Source: a bacterium
GTDB taxonomy: Bacteria; Planctomycetota; Planctomycetia; Kolteriales; Kolteriaceae
Reading direction: 5' to 3'
DNA: 64,000 nt
Assembly: GCA_019753235.1 (NCBI GenBank)
Contig: JAIELF010000017.1
Coordinates: 111,105 to 175,104, forward strand
Shown here piece by piece: positions 1 through 7,565 of the stretch (position 1 is its first letter; each line of letters begins with the position of its first letter). The notes below the pieces were generated by a model. The model saw only the letters and a program-made list of their open reading frames with translations. It did not search any database and was not told the DNA's origin. Position numbers and translations under genes: made by a program.

Positions 1-2
1 TC

Positions 3-383
3 CTCTCTGTTGACGCGGGCCTGATCAATTTAAACAATCCAACGGGCCTCATCGGAACCCTCTTTTCAGGCCAGTTCCCCCTCGCGCAGAATTTCGACCT
101 CACGCCGATCGACGTGCCAGCCACCCAACTCTTTCAGCTTGATCTTCCTGGAGCTTTCGACGACGACGGACCTTCGCTCTTTGACCCCAAACCCGAGTTC
201 AACTTCACCATCGATCCAATCGCGATCGTGATCGACGAGATCGCTCGTGGAACCAACCTCTACGTCGTTCTCAGCGGCAAAATCTACACCGCAGTCCCCG
301 AGGTATCGAGCACGGTGATGCTGCTTGTGCCGCTCGCCGCGCTGACCTTCGTTGTTGTCCGCCGTCGCGTCACCGCTTGTTGA
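3..383 (+). CDS. PEP-CTERM-type secreted protein, 3' part only
   Basis: The reading frame is open from the left edge, so only the C-terminal 126 residues are present. The last ~30 residues read VPEVSSTVMLLVPLAAL followed by a hydrophobic run and RRR, which is the layout of a PEP-CTERM sorting tail: a short Pro-Glu motif, one membrane helix, then a basic end. Proteins of this class are exported, anchored through the tail and usually processed by an exosortase. The motif is VPEV rather than canonical PEP, as in the other copies in this window. The visible body is Asp/Phe/Pro-rich with no recognisable catalytic motif. The gene ends about 65 bp before an IS1380 element. The class is fairly sure; the function is unknown. 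Confidence 0.7.
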   Translation, partial: LSVDAGLINLNNPTGLIGTLFSGQFPLAQNFDLTPIDVPATQLFQLDLPGAFDDDGPSLFDPKPEFNFTIDPIAIVIDEIARGTNLYVVLSGKIYTAVPEVSSTVMLLVPLAALTFVVVRRRVTAC

Positions 384-447
384 ATCCGAGAATTGCCACT
401 TCACTCATTGACATGACCAACCCCAACGCGCGGAGCATGGCCACATA

Positions 448-466
448 AGCCCGGATTTCCCAGATG
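448..466 (+). repeat. Left terminal inverted repeat of the IS1380 element
   Basis: This 19-bp end matches the inverted right end at about 15 of 19 positions, with the inner 12 bases identical. It directly follows the CATA target duplication at 444-447. Confidence 0.8.
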
Positions 467-555
467 AATCTCTACCTCGGCCTGTTTTTGGCCGCTGATT
501 CCGCGTAAAAAGCTGGGGTTGAGACCGTTTTCGATGCTCATGGAGGGGCCGAGCG

Positions 556-1899
556 ATGGGTGAAGGACAAAAGGCCCCGCTTCGGGTCGGTTTTGATCGC
601 GGCGTCAAGCTGGAGTTTCACGGGGTGAAGATCACCAGCGACGCGGGTCTGCTCGTGTATCGCGAACTGGATGACGCTTTCGATCTCACCGCATCCACGG
701 CCAATCAGCTTGCCGACGTTCGGACGGGGAGCAACACGCAGCACTCGTTGACGGCACTGTTGCGGCAGTCGATCTACAGCCGACTGGGCGGCTACGAAGA
801 TCTCAATGATGCCGAGCGGCTGCGCGTGGACCCGGCGATGCGTCAAGTCGTTGGTGGGCGCGCCCGTGAGAAGACAGCGGCTTCGACCAGCGAAGTGGGA
901 CGCTTCGAGACAGAGATCCTTTCGCAGCCCGCGAACCTGGAGAAGATCCAGAAGATGGCAGGGCTCTGGATCGATCGTGTTCGTCAGACCAAGCCGATCG
1001 ACAAGATCGTCCTCGACATGGATAGCTCCGTCAGTGAGACGTACGGTCAACAGGAGGGGACGGCGTACAACGGCCACTTCGAATGCACCTGTTACCATCC
1101 GCTATTCTGCTTCAATCAGTTCGGCGACTTGGAGCAGGCGCTGCTGCGAAATGGAAACGTCCACAGCGCCGAGGATTGGCGGGCCGTGCTGGAGCCGGTG
1201 GTGGCTCGCTATCGCGACCAGGATCTGGCCCGTTACTTCCGAGGCGATGCGGCTTTCGCCAAGCCGGACCTCTACGAGTTCCTGGAGGAGGAAGGCTACG
1301 AATATGCCATTCGGTTACCGGCCAACGACGTGTTGGAAGAGAAGATTCGGCATCTGTTGACACGACCCGTGGGCAGGCCGCCGAAGAAGCCAATCGTTCT
1401 CTACGCCTGCTTTCTATATCGGGCGGCGAGTTGGAACAAGTGGCGTCGCGTGGTGGCCAAGGTGGAATGGCACGAAGGAGAACTCTTTCCTCGTGTCGGC
1501 TTCATCGTGACGAGCCTTTGGATCGCCGAGGAACGAGTCGTGCGGTTCTACAACGGGCGAGGGACGGCCGAGCAGTGGATCAAGGAAGGCAAGCAGGCCA
1601 TCAAGTGGACGCGGCTTTCCTGTCAGCGCTTCGATGCGAACCAAGTTCGCCTGCAGTTGTTCGTCCTGGCGTACAACCTCGCGAACTTCGTTCGTCGGCT
1701 TGCCTTGCCGCAAAGCATTCGGCGGTGGTCCCTGACGACGCTGCGGGAGAAGCTGGTCAAGATCGGCGCCAAGGTCGTCCGCCACGCCGGCTACATCACC
1801 TTCCAGTTGGCCGAGGTGGCCGTGCCGAGGCGGCTGTTCGGGGAAATCTTGTGCAGGATCGAACGACTGCGGGCGCTCGTCGCTCCCGCTCCGTCCTGA
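556..1899 (+). CDS. IS1380-family transposase
   Basis: A 447-residue DDE transposase that moves the surrounding element. The N-terminus has the family hallmark LEFHGVKITSDAGLL. Candidate catalytic residues are present: an acidic cluster LDMDSS (Asp154/Asp156), Asp231 in RGDAAF, and Glu344 in QWIKEGK. The length is normal for the family and the frame is unbroken, so the enzyme is probably functional. The ATG at 556 is used because the family N-terminus begins just after it. A small piece of a related transposase gene (the segment around SLTALLRQSIYSRLGGYEDL) recurs at 7347-7451, so this IS family has inserted nearby more than once. Confidence 0.93.
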   Translation: MGEGQKAPLRVGFDRGVKLEFHGVKITSDAGLLVYRELDDAFDLTASTANQLADVRTGSNTQHSLTALLRQSIYSRLGGYEDLNDAERLRVDPAMRQVVGGRAREKTAASTSEVGRFETEILSQPANLEKIQKMAGLWIDRVRQTKPIDKIVLDMDSSVSETYGQQEGTAYNGHFECTCYHPLFCFNQFGDLEQALLRNGNVHSAEDWRAVLEPVVARYRDQDLARYFRGDAAFAKPDLYEFLEEEGYEYAIRLPANDVLEEKIRHLLTRPVGRPPKKPIVLYACFLYRAASWNKWRRVVAKVEWHEGELFPRVGFIVTSLWIAEERVVRFYNGRGTAEQWIKEGKQAIKWTRLSCQRFDANQVRLQLFVLAYNLANFVRRLALPQSIRRWSLTTLREKLVKIGAKVVRHAGYITFQLAEVAVPRRLFGEILCRIERLRALVAPAPS

Positions 1900-2106
1900 G
1901 CGTTGAAAAATGGGCCAAAACACAGTCCATTCGGTCCGTCACTGCGATCGCGGTACGTCCGCAGGGGCAAAAATGACCCGATTCGAGCCGTCAAGGCGGG
2001 CATTCTGATCGAAAACGGCAGCGAACCGAGCCCGACGATGGTTGGAAAACAGTGGAACGACCGAAAACCAGTCGGTATCGTGTTGTCAATCGTGGCTCAA
2101 GGGAGC

Positions 2107-2125
2107 CATCTGGGAAATGTCGGTT
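2107..2125 (-). repeat. Right terminal inverted repeat of the IS1380 element
   Basis: Inverted counterpart of the left end, followed directly by the second CATA duplication at 2126-2129. A copy of the same end occurs at 6809-6827 in the opposite orientation. Confidence 0.8.
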
Positions 2126-2145
2126 CATAGGATACAATTTCAACG

Positions 2146-3945
2146 ATGGAATGTGATCCGATAACACTGGCTGTCTTCAAGGAACTAGCAAGCTCCATAG
2201 CAAAACTGGTTGTAAGCAAATGCGCTCAATTCAACTTTTTTGGGAGCACGTCAACCGACATATCCGACGGATGCAACCGTAAGTTACAAAGTCATTTAAC
2301 TGAAGTTGTAAGTTGGTCTCAAACTATACACTTTTTTGGCATGCCTAATCCTCGCGATACTCCAAACACCACCGTGCCTTTAATTATGAGCACTTTGCCG
2401 CGAAAATTTAGTTCCTCTCAATCAGAATTAGCCACCCTCTCAGAAGGAGATCTGCTTCAAACTAGTGGGCATGCTGTGCTACTAGGTGACCCTGGTGCCG
2501 GCAAGACTACAACAATGAAGCGACTCGCATTACGCCTATTAACTTCCGACTCAGATCACGATAGCGACACATGGGAATGCCCAATATGCCTACGACTTCG
2601 GCGCATCAATACTAGCATCCCCCTGCACTGTGCACTTGCTGATATATTCGGAATATCTTTCGGCATTGACCCTAGCAAATCACAAGACGCCTTAGAACGC
2701 CAGTCAAATGAGATCCGAGTTGCGATTACAGACATCTTGAATAATGGCCGATTCGTAGTTTTGCTTGATGGTCTTGATGAGGTTCATCCACAAGCATTCA
2801 ATGATATTTGTGCACAAATCGTCGAGCTCGGATACTGCTTAACGCAATGCAAGATAATCGTATCGTGCCGTTCCGGTGCTTATCAGAAACACCTTGACGG
2901 CTATTCAACCGCAGAATTAAAGCCGCTCTCATCCGATCAAATACGCGCAGTCACGTTACACTGGCTTGGAACAGAGGATCTGGCTGATGAATTCTCCCAG
3001 CAGGCAGAGCTATCACGTGCAAGTGATTTACTCGACCGCCCCCTCTACTTGGCACAATTGCTGGTGGTTTTTCAAAATAGCGGATACCTTCCACAACAAC
3101 CAACATACTTAGCTCGACGAATTATTCTGTTGATGCTTGAAGGATGGGATGCAAAACGATCCTTGCACCGACCGTCCATGTATGCCAATTTCGACGCGGA
3201 AGGCAAGTTAGAGTTCTTGTCGTGCTTAGCGTTCGAGTTATTGCTGGATGCAAAAACAGAATTCGACACGTTTACACTTCAAGAAGCATATAAACGCATT
3301 CATGGCAAGTTTGGGCTACCTGAACGAGAGACAGAGCAAGTTGTGAGAGAACTTGAGGCACATACTGGGCTTATCGTCGAGTCAGTCTATGATCTATGGT
3401 CATTCTCTCACTTATCCATTCAAGAATATTTGAGTGCCAATTATATCGTACGTGCGCCGTTTGATACTACAACTCGCGCCATGTCCAACACTTATCCGGA
3501 GGTGCTTGCAGTTGCAATCGCCTTGTCATCTGATCCTACAGAGTGGTTTATAAAATTGGTCTCTGAACCACTTAACTATGCGAAATCTCGAATCATTGGC
3601 GATGGACCTCGCTTTTCGAAGAGATTGTCGCAAGAGCAACCGCGCTTTTCGCGATCATCAAGCCTCGGCGCGTGTTACATGCGATTTGCGCTAAGTTTTG
3701 ATATCGATGCGACTGTCCCCCTACTAAGCATTCCTAACGTCTGCGAATCAGTTCTGCTAGTGTTGCCATATTATTGTTCAGTTCGTGTACGCAAGAATAA
3801 TGAATCGATTGATAGTGAACGGGTATGCGTTAGTAAGGATAAGTCATATCAATTACCGCAAGAATTTCGCGATGATGCAGGAATCGTAAAACCAGGATTT
3901 CTTTCGAAACTTGCTGCAGAAATTAGTAAACATCTTCATATCTGA
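2146..3945 (+). CDS. NACHT-type STAND NTPase, candidate anti-phage protein
   Basis: A 599-residue protein. A ~105-residue, largely helical N-terminal region precedes the NTPase, which has Walker A GDPGAGKTT (residues 114-122), Walker B LLDGLDEV (206-213, with the small residue and second acidic residue typical of NACHT), and a sensor-like SCRSGAY (240-246). The winged-helix hallmark FSHLSIQEYLSANYI follows at 420-434. The final ~165 residues show no LRR, TPR, nuclease, TIR or protease motif. Bacterial NACHT proteins are known anti-phage immune ATPases, so defence is the likely role by family and setting. The gene is visibly AT-richer than its neighbours and uses codons such as tta and ata freely, which points to horizontal transfer. 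It starts only 20 bp after an IS1380 end. The effector domain is not identified. Confidence 0.85.
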   Translation: MECDPITLAVFKELASSIAKLVVSKCAQFNFFGSTSTDISDGCNRKLQSHLTEVVSWSQTIHFFGMPNPRDTPNTTVPLIMSTLPRKFSSSQSELATLSEGDLLQTSGHAVLLGDPGAGKTTTMKRLALRLLTSDSDHDSDTWECPICLRLRRINTSIPLHCALADIFGISFGIDPSKSQDALERQSNEIRVAITDILNNGRFVVLLDGLDEVHPQAFNDICAQIVELGYCLTQCKIIVSCRSGAYQKHLDGYSTAELKPLSSDQIRAVTLHWLGTEDLADEFSQQAELSRASDLLDRPLYLAQLLVVFQNSGYLPQQPTYLARRIILLMLEGWDAKRSLHRPSMYANFDAEGKLEFLSCLAFELLLDAKTEFDTFTLQEAYKRIHGKFGLPERETEQVVRELEAHTGLIVESVYDLWSFSHLSIQEYLSANYIVRAPFDTTTRAMSNTYPEVLAVAIALSSDPTEWFIKLVSEPLNYAKSRIIGDGPRFSKRLSQEQPRFSRSSSLGACYMRFALSFDIDATVPLLSIPNVCESVLLVLPYYCSVRVRKNNESIDSERVCVSKDKSYQLPQEFRDDAGIVKPGFLSKLAAEISKHLHI

Positions 3946-4239
3946 GAGTATATTGTCTTAAGGTATTCAAGCTATTTTGTTCTTTCGTAAAGCCCTAATT
4001 TTTCGTGTTTCTTGTCACTTCTCCTGCCGTTGACTTAAGAGATACGCCGTTATGCCCTGTCGCGACAACTCAAGCTGATTATCTCACGCTCCGCAACGCC
4101 GACTTCGAAGACCCGATACTAGAAGACGGAGAATCTATGGTAACGTCCGCAAGCTTGCGCAGATTTTGAAAGTTGGCACTCCGTGATCGGGTAGGTTTCG
4201 GTGCTTTGAACTGAGACTTACTTTCACAGAGGGAGTGCC
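3946..4239. other. Junction between the NACHT gene and IS256-family debris
   Basis: AT-rich DNA follows the NACHT stop. From about 4044 it turns into a fragment of a secreted-protein gene (annotated separately), and from about 4138 into what is probably the left end of an IS256-family element upstream of its transposase. No intact gene or clear terminator is seen. Confidence 0.5.
4044..4140 (+). pseudogene. Remnant of a secreted-protein N-terminus
   Basis: One frame reads ADYLTLRNADFEDPILEDG, which resembles the mature N-terminus of planctomycete PEP-CTERM proteins (a NADFEDP segment just after the signal peptide). The preceding signal-peptide-like stretch is broken by a stop and frame shifts, and the downstream part is replaced by insertion-sequence DNA. 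It may be the 5' stump of the gene whose PEP-CTERM tail survives at 7079-7348, but this cannot be shown from sequence alone. Confidence 0.35.
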
Positions 4240-4635
4240 ATGGAGAGTGTAACGAACTTTTCGGATGAGGGAAGCTTCTCTGGTGACGTCGTTCGCATCG
4301 ACGAGGGGAAGCTTCGGGGTCATGTGGACCAGGTGGTGCGGGCGAGCGTCGAGGAGACGCTCAACGGGCTTTTGGAAGCCGAGGCGGATCAGTTGTGTAA
4401 CGCGAAGCGTTACGAACGAACTCCGGACCGTGTCGATACCCGTGCCGGCAGCTATGAACGCCAGCTCCACACGAAGGCGGGCGAAGTGACGCTTAAGGTG
4501 CCGAGGCTTCGCACCCTCGCCTTTGAGACGCAGATCATCGAACGATATCAGCGTCGAGAGAGCAGCGTGGAAGAGGCCCTGGTGGAGATGTACTTGGCGG
4601 GCGTGAGTGTTCGCCGGGTGGAGGATATCACATAA
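4240..4635 (+). pseudogene. IS256-family (mutator type) transposase, truncated
   Basis: The 131-residue frame matches the N-terminal third of IS256-family transposases, including VPRLRTLAFETQIIERYQRR and the motif SVEEALVEMYLAGVSVRRVEDIT, which normally continues into a catalytic domain for a total near 400 residues. Here it stops immediately after RRVEDIT, where the DNA switches to a tyrosine-recombinase fragment on the other strand. All catalytic acidic residues are missing, so this is inactive debris. Confidence 0.85.
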
Positions 4636-4636
4636 G

Positions 4637-4819
4637 TCACCTTGGCCATGCCTCGATCTCTTTGAGCGACAGAGCCCGACGATTCTTGGTAGGTCGATCA
4701 TGCTTCAAGTGCCGAATCTTTCCAATCGGGTTGGAGCCGATGAGCCCCCACTCCACCGCACGATTCAAGACGTTGACCATGATGCCGACTTCTCGGTTCG
4801 CCGTTCGGCCGGGTGGCAC
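4637..4819 (-). pseudogene. Tyrosine recombinase (phage-type integrase) fragment
   Basis: The 60-residue frame reads TANREVGIMVNVLNRAVEWGLIGSNPI followed by a basic stretch and LSLKEIEA. This is the end of the SAM-like core-binding domain and the start of the catalytic domain of phage-type integrases. The catalytic Arg-His-Arg-Tyr part is absent because the frame ends at the junction with the IS256 fragment. It shows that an integrative element once occupied this place. Confidence 0.7.
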
Positions 4820-4916
4820 CGGCTTTTCCCAGTACTATTCATTTTTGTCCAAATTACAGCCCATGAACTCCGGGCAATCTTGCAAGATGGTTGCGCAAAT
4901 CTCGTGCCGAACAACC

Positions 4917-4937
4917 GTGGAATTTCCCCTTTTCTGG
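4917..4937 (+). repeat. 21-bp direct repeat, left copy
   Basis: Matches 5491-5511 at 19 of 21 positions and brackets the AT-rich gene at 4952-5410. The core, a GAATGTCCCC-like stretch, also occurs in the inverted repeats at 48886 and 59681. Possibly a REP-like or insertion-associated sequence. Confidence 0.6.
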
Positions 4938-4951
4938 GTTCTCTGGTCCCG

Positions 4952-5410
4952 TTATGACTGGTTGTCATCGTAGCTGGGGTCGCATCTAGCCAGCTCCTGA
5001 TCGAGCGGAGAAAGCAATTCAACCACTGCGTCGCATTGTGATTTTACTTCAAGTAGGATGTGTTTAGCCTCGGCATGCAATCCGTGGTCAATAAGGTGCC
5101 TTCCTACTTGGATTCCAATTGCGACACGTCGCCAGCTGTCTTCAAGCCAGTAGGATTTCAGCAAATTAAACTTTTCTACACATCGACTGTAATTACAATT
5201 ATAATTTATCGTTCCAATTAGAAGTCGCTCTGCAACCGCTTGATGTCCTTTTACTGTGTACCTTGGGTCTGATTCAATCGTGAGAATGTACCGTGAGAGC
5301 GCTGAGTTTATTTGTTCTTCAAAATGACGATGCTCAATCTCTCTATGCAAGGAAAAGATAGAGTCCAATGTAGTTATAAGCAAATGAAAAGCTTCGTCAA
5401 GAGTGTTCAT
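4952..5410 (-). CDS. Hypothetical AT-rich orphan protein
   Basis: A 152-residue protein that I do not recognise. It appears helical throughout, with alternating hydrophobic and charged residues, and has no signal peptide, membrane segment or catalytic motif. The second half (GIQVGRHLIDHGLHAEAKHILLEVKS) could form a TPR-like helical pair. Base composition is clearly AT-richer than the core genes and similar to the NACHT gene, suggesting a shared foreign origin. It is bracketed by two 21-bp direct repeats and lies in a region of broken mobile elements. It may be a cargo gene of a lost element. Confidence 0.6.
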   Translation of the reverse strand: MNTLDEAFHLLITTLDSIFSLHREIEHRHFEEQINSALSRYILTIESDPRYTVKGHQAVAERLLIGTINYNCNYSRCVEKFNLLKSYWLEDSWRRVAIGIQVGRHLIDHGLHAEAKHILLEVKSQCDAVVELLSPLDQELARCDPSYDDNQS

Positions 5411-5490
5411 TGTTGCTCCCGGTATGAAAATGCGACCGGAAATATGGAAGTTTTGGGATATCGTCGAACATTCAGTTGTTTAAGAAAAAA

Positions 5491-5511
5491 GTAGAATGTC
5501 CCCTTTTCTGG
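5491..5511 (+). repeat. 21-bp direct repeat, right copy
   Basis: Second copy of the repeat at 4917-4937, lying just upstream of the gene at 4952-5410 (which is on the minus strand). Confidence 0.6.
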
Positions 5512-5539
5512 TAAACGCGCATCGGAATGGGACACTGCA

Positions 5540-6757
5540 CTAGGGCGAGGCTACTGGTTCGACGATATCGGGAATGCCGTCCAAAATCGTTATCTGATAC
5601 TTCACCGCTCCCCGAGATTTGGAGGCTAAGTTCGAGCGATCGGAGTAAAGCTGCGTCAACTGCGTCCTGAGGATCTGCTCATCCGAATCGAGCCGTTGTT
5701 GACGTTCAGGAAGAGCTTCGTACTCGGGAGTGTTTAACTTGTTCAGCAATTCGCGATACTGCGTTACCTCTTTTTCCTTGAACTCCAGCCGGCTCTTGAT
5801 TTTTCTATATTCATTGACTCCAAAAGGAAACTGTCCAGGTACATCACTTCGCTTGAGAATCGCGGCGCTGGCCATCGCTTCCTTGAGAGCTAATTCTGCC
5901 TCCTTCACGTCATTTTCCGGCGCCTTCTCGCTCTTAAGCGTGGCGAGTCTCTCCATGCGTGATTGAACAACCTGCTGCCAGTCCTGAGCAAGCGGGTCCA
6001 ATTCCGGAGGGGGCCCCATATTGATCAATTGCTCGCGGAGCTGCTGGACTTGACCCTCGGCGCTCCCCAGGAATTGCTCGACCATTCGAAGTCCGTCATG
6101 GCGAAAGTTCAGCGGAATAGCTTGCCAAAGCTCTCGGACTTGCTTTTGCTCGACGCGTACTTTCTCCAGACTGTCTTTTGTAGAGGCAACCGAAGCCAAC
6201 CACTCTTTGCGGGCTTTCTCGCCGGCGGAATTAATCGCATTCGCCGATTCATCGAACGCACGCTGGAGCTCTTCTTTCACGGCCACCAAGAGCCGTTGAC
6301 CATCTCCATCCTTCCAATCAACTCCATCCACACGATAGAGTAGCATGTCAATACGCGTGACTCGATTGGTGTCAAACGAAATCAACTGGACTGCCGCGCG
6401 AGCCTTCTCACTCTTATCACTCAACGTCTTTTTTAGGACCCCCTCCATAAATGCCGACGAAGTCATGATGGCAGTCGCTTGCGGAGGGTAACTCGACCGA
6501 TCGGAGTCGGCATCGACCTGGATCACCATGGAGGCATGTTGAACCGGGGTCCCTTCCGGTTTGGTTGACGGCCAAGTAACCCCCGTGCCGAACATGGGCG
6601 AGAGCAGGCCAGACCGAGGCGGCGGGGACGTCCCGAACAACCTGAGAATGTTTGGTGCATCCCCTCTTTTCGTCTTAAGTGCCGAGTCGTCTCCGATGAC
6701 CTCACTCGCTGCCAAGACGAGAAGCACCGCCAGCCAGCTACCAAAACTTGACTTCAT
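5540..6757 (-). CDS. Secreted coiled-coil protein of unknown function
   Basis: A 405-residue protein starting with a clear signal peptide (MKSSFGSWLAVLLVLAAS). I place the start at 6757 because the open frame upstream runs into the end sequence of an IS1380 remnant (6809), so the extra 26 residues are not native. After a Pro-rich linker, residues ~115-145 resemble a small beta domain (AAVQLISFDTNRVTRIDML), and from ~160 to 385 the protein is rich in Glu, Gln, Lys and Leu in heptad-like spacing, so a long coiled coil is likely. The end is hydrophobic (YQITILDGIPDIVEP). No family is recognised. It is probably periplasmic or secreted. Confidence 0.75.
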   Translation of the reverse strand: MKSSFGSWLAVLLVLAASEVIGDDSALKTKRGDAPNILRLFGTSPPPRSGLLSPMFGTGVTWPSTKPEGTPVQHASMVIQVDADSDRSSYPPQATAIMTSSAFMEGVLKKTLSDKSEKARAAVQLISFDTNRVTRIDMLLYRVDGVDWKDGDGQRLLVAVKEELQRAFDESANAINSAGEKARKEWLASVASTKDSLEKVRVEQKQVRELWQAIPLNFRHDGLRMVEQFLGSAEGQVQQLREQLINMGPPPELDPLAQDWQQVVQSRMERLATLKSEKAPENDVKEAELALKEAMASAAILKRSDVPGQFPFGVNEYRKIKSRLEFKEKEVTQYRELLNKLNTPEYEALPERQQRLDSDEQILRTQLTQLYSDRSNLASKSRGAVKYQITILDGIPDIVEPVASP

Positions 6758-6808
6758 GATCCGTGACTCCGTGAAGTGGACCCCAAAAACTGGACCGGCG
6801 GATAGGTT

Positions 6809-6948
6809 AACCGACATTTCCCAGATGGCTCCCATGAGCCACCATTGAGCCGAAGGTACCGACCCGCTCTCCGAGAATCAACGGTTTTCCGACCGGCGTC
6901 CGGCTCAGTTCGCTTCCGTTTTCGATTGGGTTCCGCGCCATGGCAGCT
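6809..6948 (-). mobile_element. Remnant of an IS1380 right end
   Basis: On the minus strand this stretch is homologous to the right end of the complete element (about 1985-2125): it shares the terminal AACCGACATTTCCCAGATG and the adjoining GGCTCnnGGGAGCCAT region with moderate divergence. No transposase lies next to it in the expected orientation, so it is a solo end left after deletion. Confidence 0.75.
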
Positions 6949-7078
6949 AAGTATCGACTGGCTTTCGCGCCCGGCCGGGTGGCACTGGCGTGTCGCCAGT
7001 GTGCAGCTAGCGTCTCCGTCCGGTGAACCACACTCTTTAATCTTTCGCTTGATCTGGTCAGACTTCTTTATTCGTCAT

Positions 7079-7348
7079 GGTGAATCGAGGCTCAACCAAT
7101 ATTTGCTTGATCGATACGGACTTGTTACCACGAACCAGTACCGCAACGTCGTGGAGGTGAGCGACGATGGCCGCACGTTCGTTGTGGACAACGGGCGGAC
7201 TCCGTACGGGGGGTCGAACAGGAATTCGATCTACGTCGTCACGGTCGTCGTCCCGGAAGCAAGTGCAACGACGTTGGTCCTTGTTTCTATCGCGATTGCC
7301 ATTCTACCGATCGGCGGTTTCGTGCGTAGCTCGCCGCGAACGCATTGA
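7079..7348 (+). pseudogene. 3' remnant of a PEP-CTERM protein gene
   Basis: The frame ends in VVPEASATTLVLVSIAIAILPIG and a basic tail, a PEP-CTERM-type anchor of the same VPEA class as the protein at 10497-11576. Just before it is a short extracellular-type segment (VVEVSDDGRTFVVDNGRTPYGG). The frame upstream of about 7079 looks unrelated and merges into the IS1380 remnant, so the 5' part has been lost. The gene is probably dead. Confidence 0.6.
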
Positions 7349-7451
7349 TGTTCGCACAGGGAACAATACACCGCACTCGCTGACGGCGCTGTTGCGGCAG
7401 TCGATCTACAGCCGGCTGGGCGGCTACGAAGATCTCCATGATGCCGAATAA
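7347..7451 (+). pseudogene. IS1380-family transposase fragment
   Basis: Encodes 34 residues nearly identical to part of the transposase at 556-1899 (DVRTGNNTPHSLTALLRQS and on to GGYEDLHDAE), then a stop. It starts directly at the end of the PEP-CTERM remnant. Orientation is opposite to the solo right end at 6809-6948, so the two pieces are not a simple internal deletion of one element. Confidence 0.8.
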
Positions 7452-7565
7452 CAGAAGATAGATGATCAAAGAAACTTCGTTTTTCCCGTGACTGGTGCCT
7501 GTTCAGTAATGAAGGACGGTCTCAGGGATCGATTTCGATTTACTCTTCGCGATCGGAGATCGATT

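Larger units (their letters stand above)
448..2125 (+). mobile_element. Complete IS1380-family insertion sequence
   Basis: The 1678-bp element carries one transposase gene. Its ends are imperfect inverted repeats sharing the 12-mer ATTTCCCAGATG (455-466; inverted at 2107-2118), and outside them lies a perfect 4-bp direct repeat CATA (444-447 and 2126-2129). Length, single gene, ends and a 4-bp duplication all fit the IS1380 family. The intact duplication suggests fairly recent transposition. About 150 bp of non-coding DNA separates the transposase stop from the right end; a diverged copy of this right end is present at 6809-6948. Confidence 0.88.

Noticed and set aside
538..1098. Minus-strand open frame opposite the IS1380 transposase
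   Set aside because: Antisense shadow of a well-supported transposase; no own motif.
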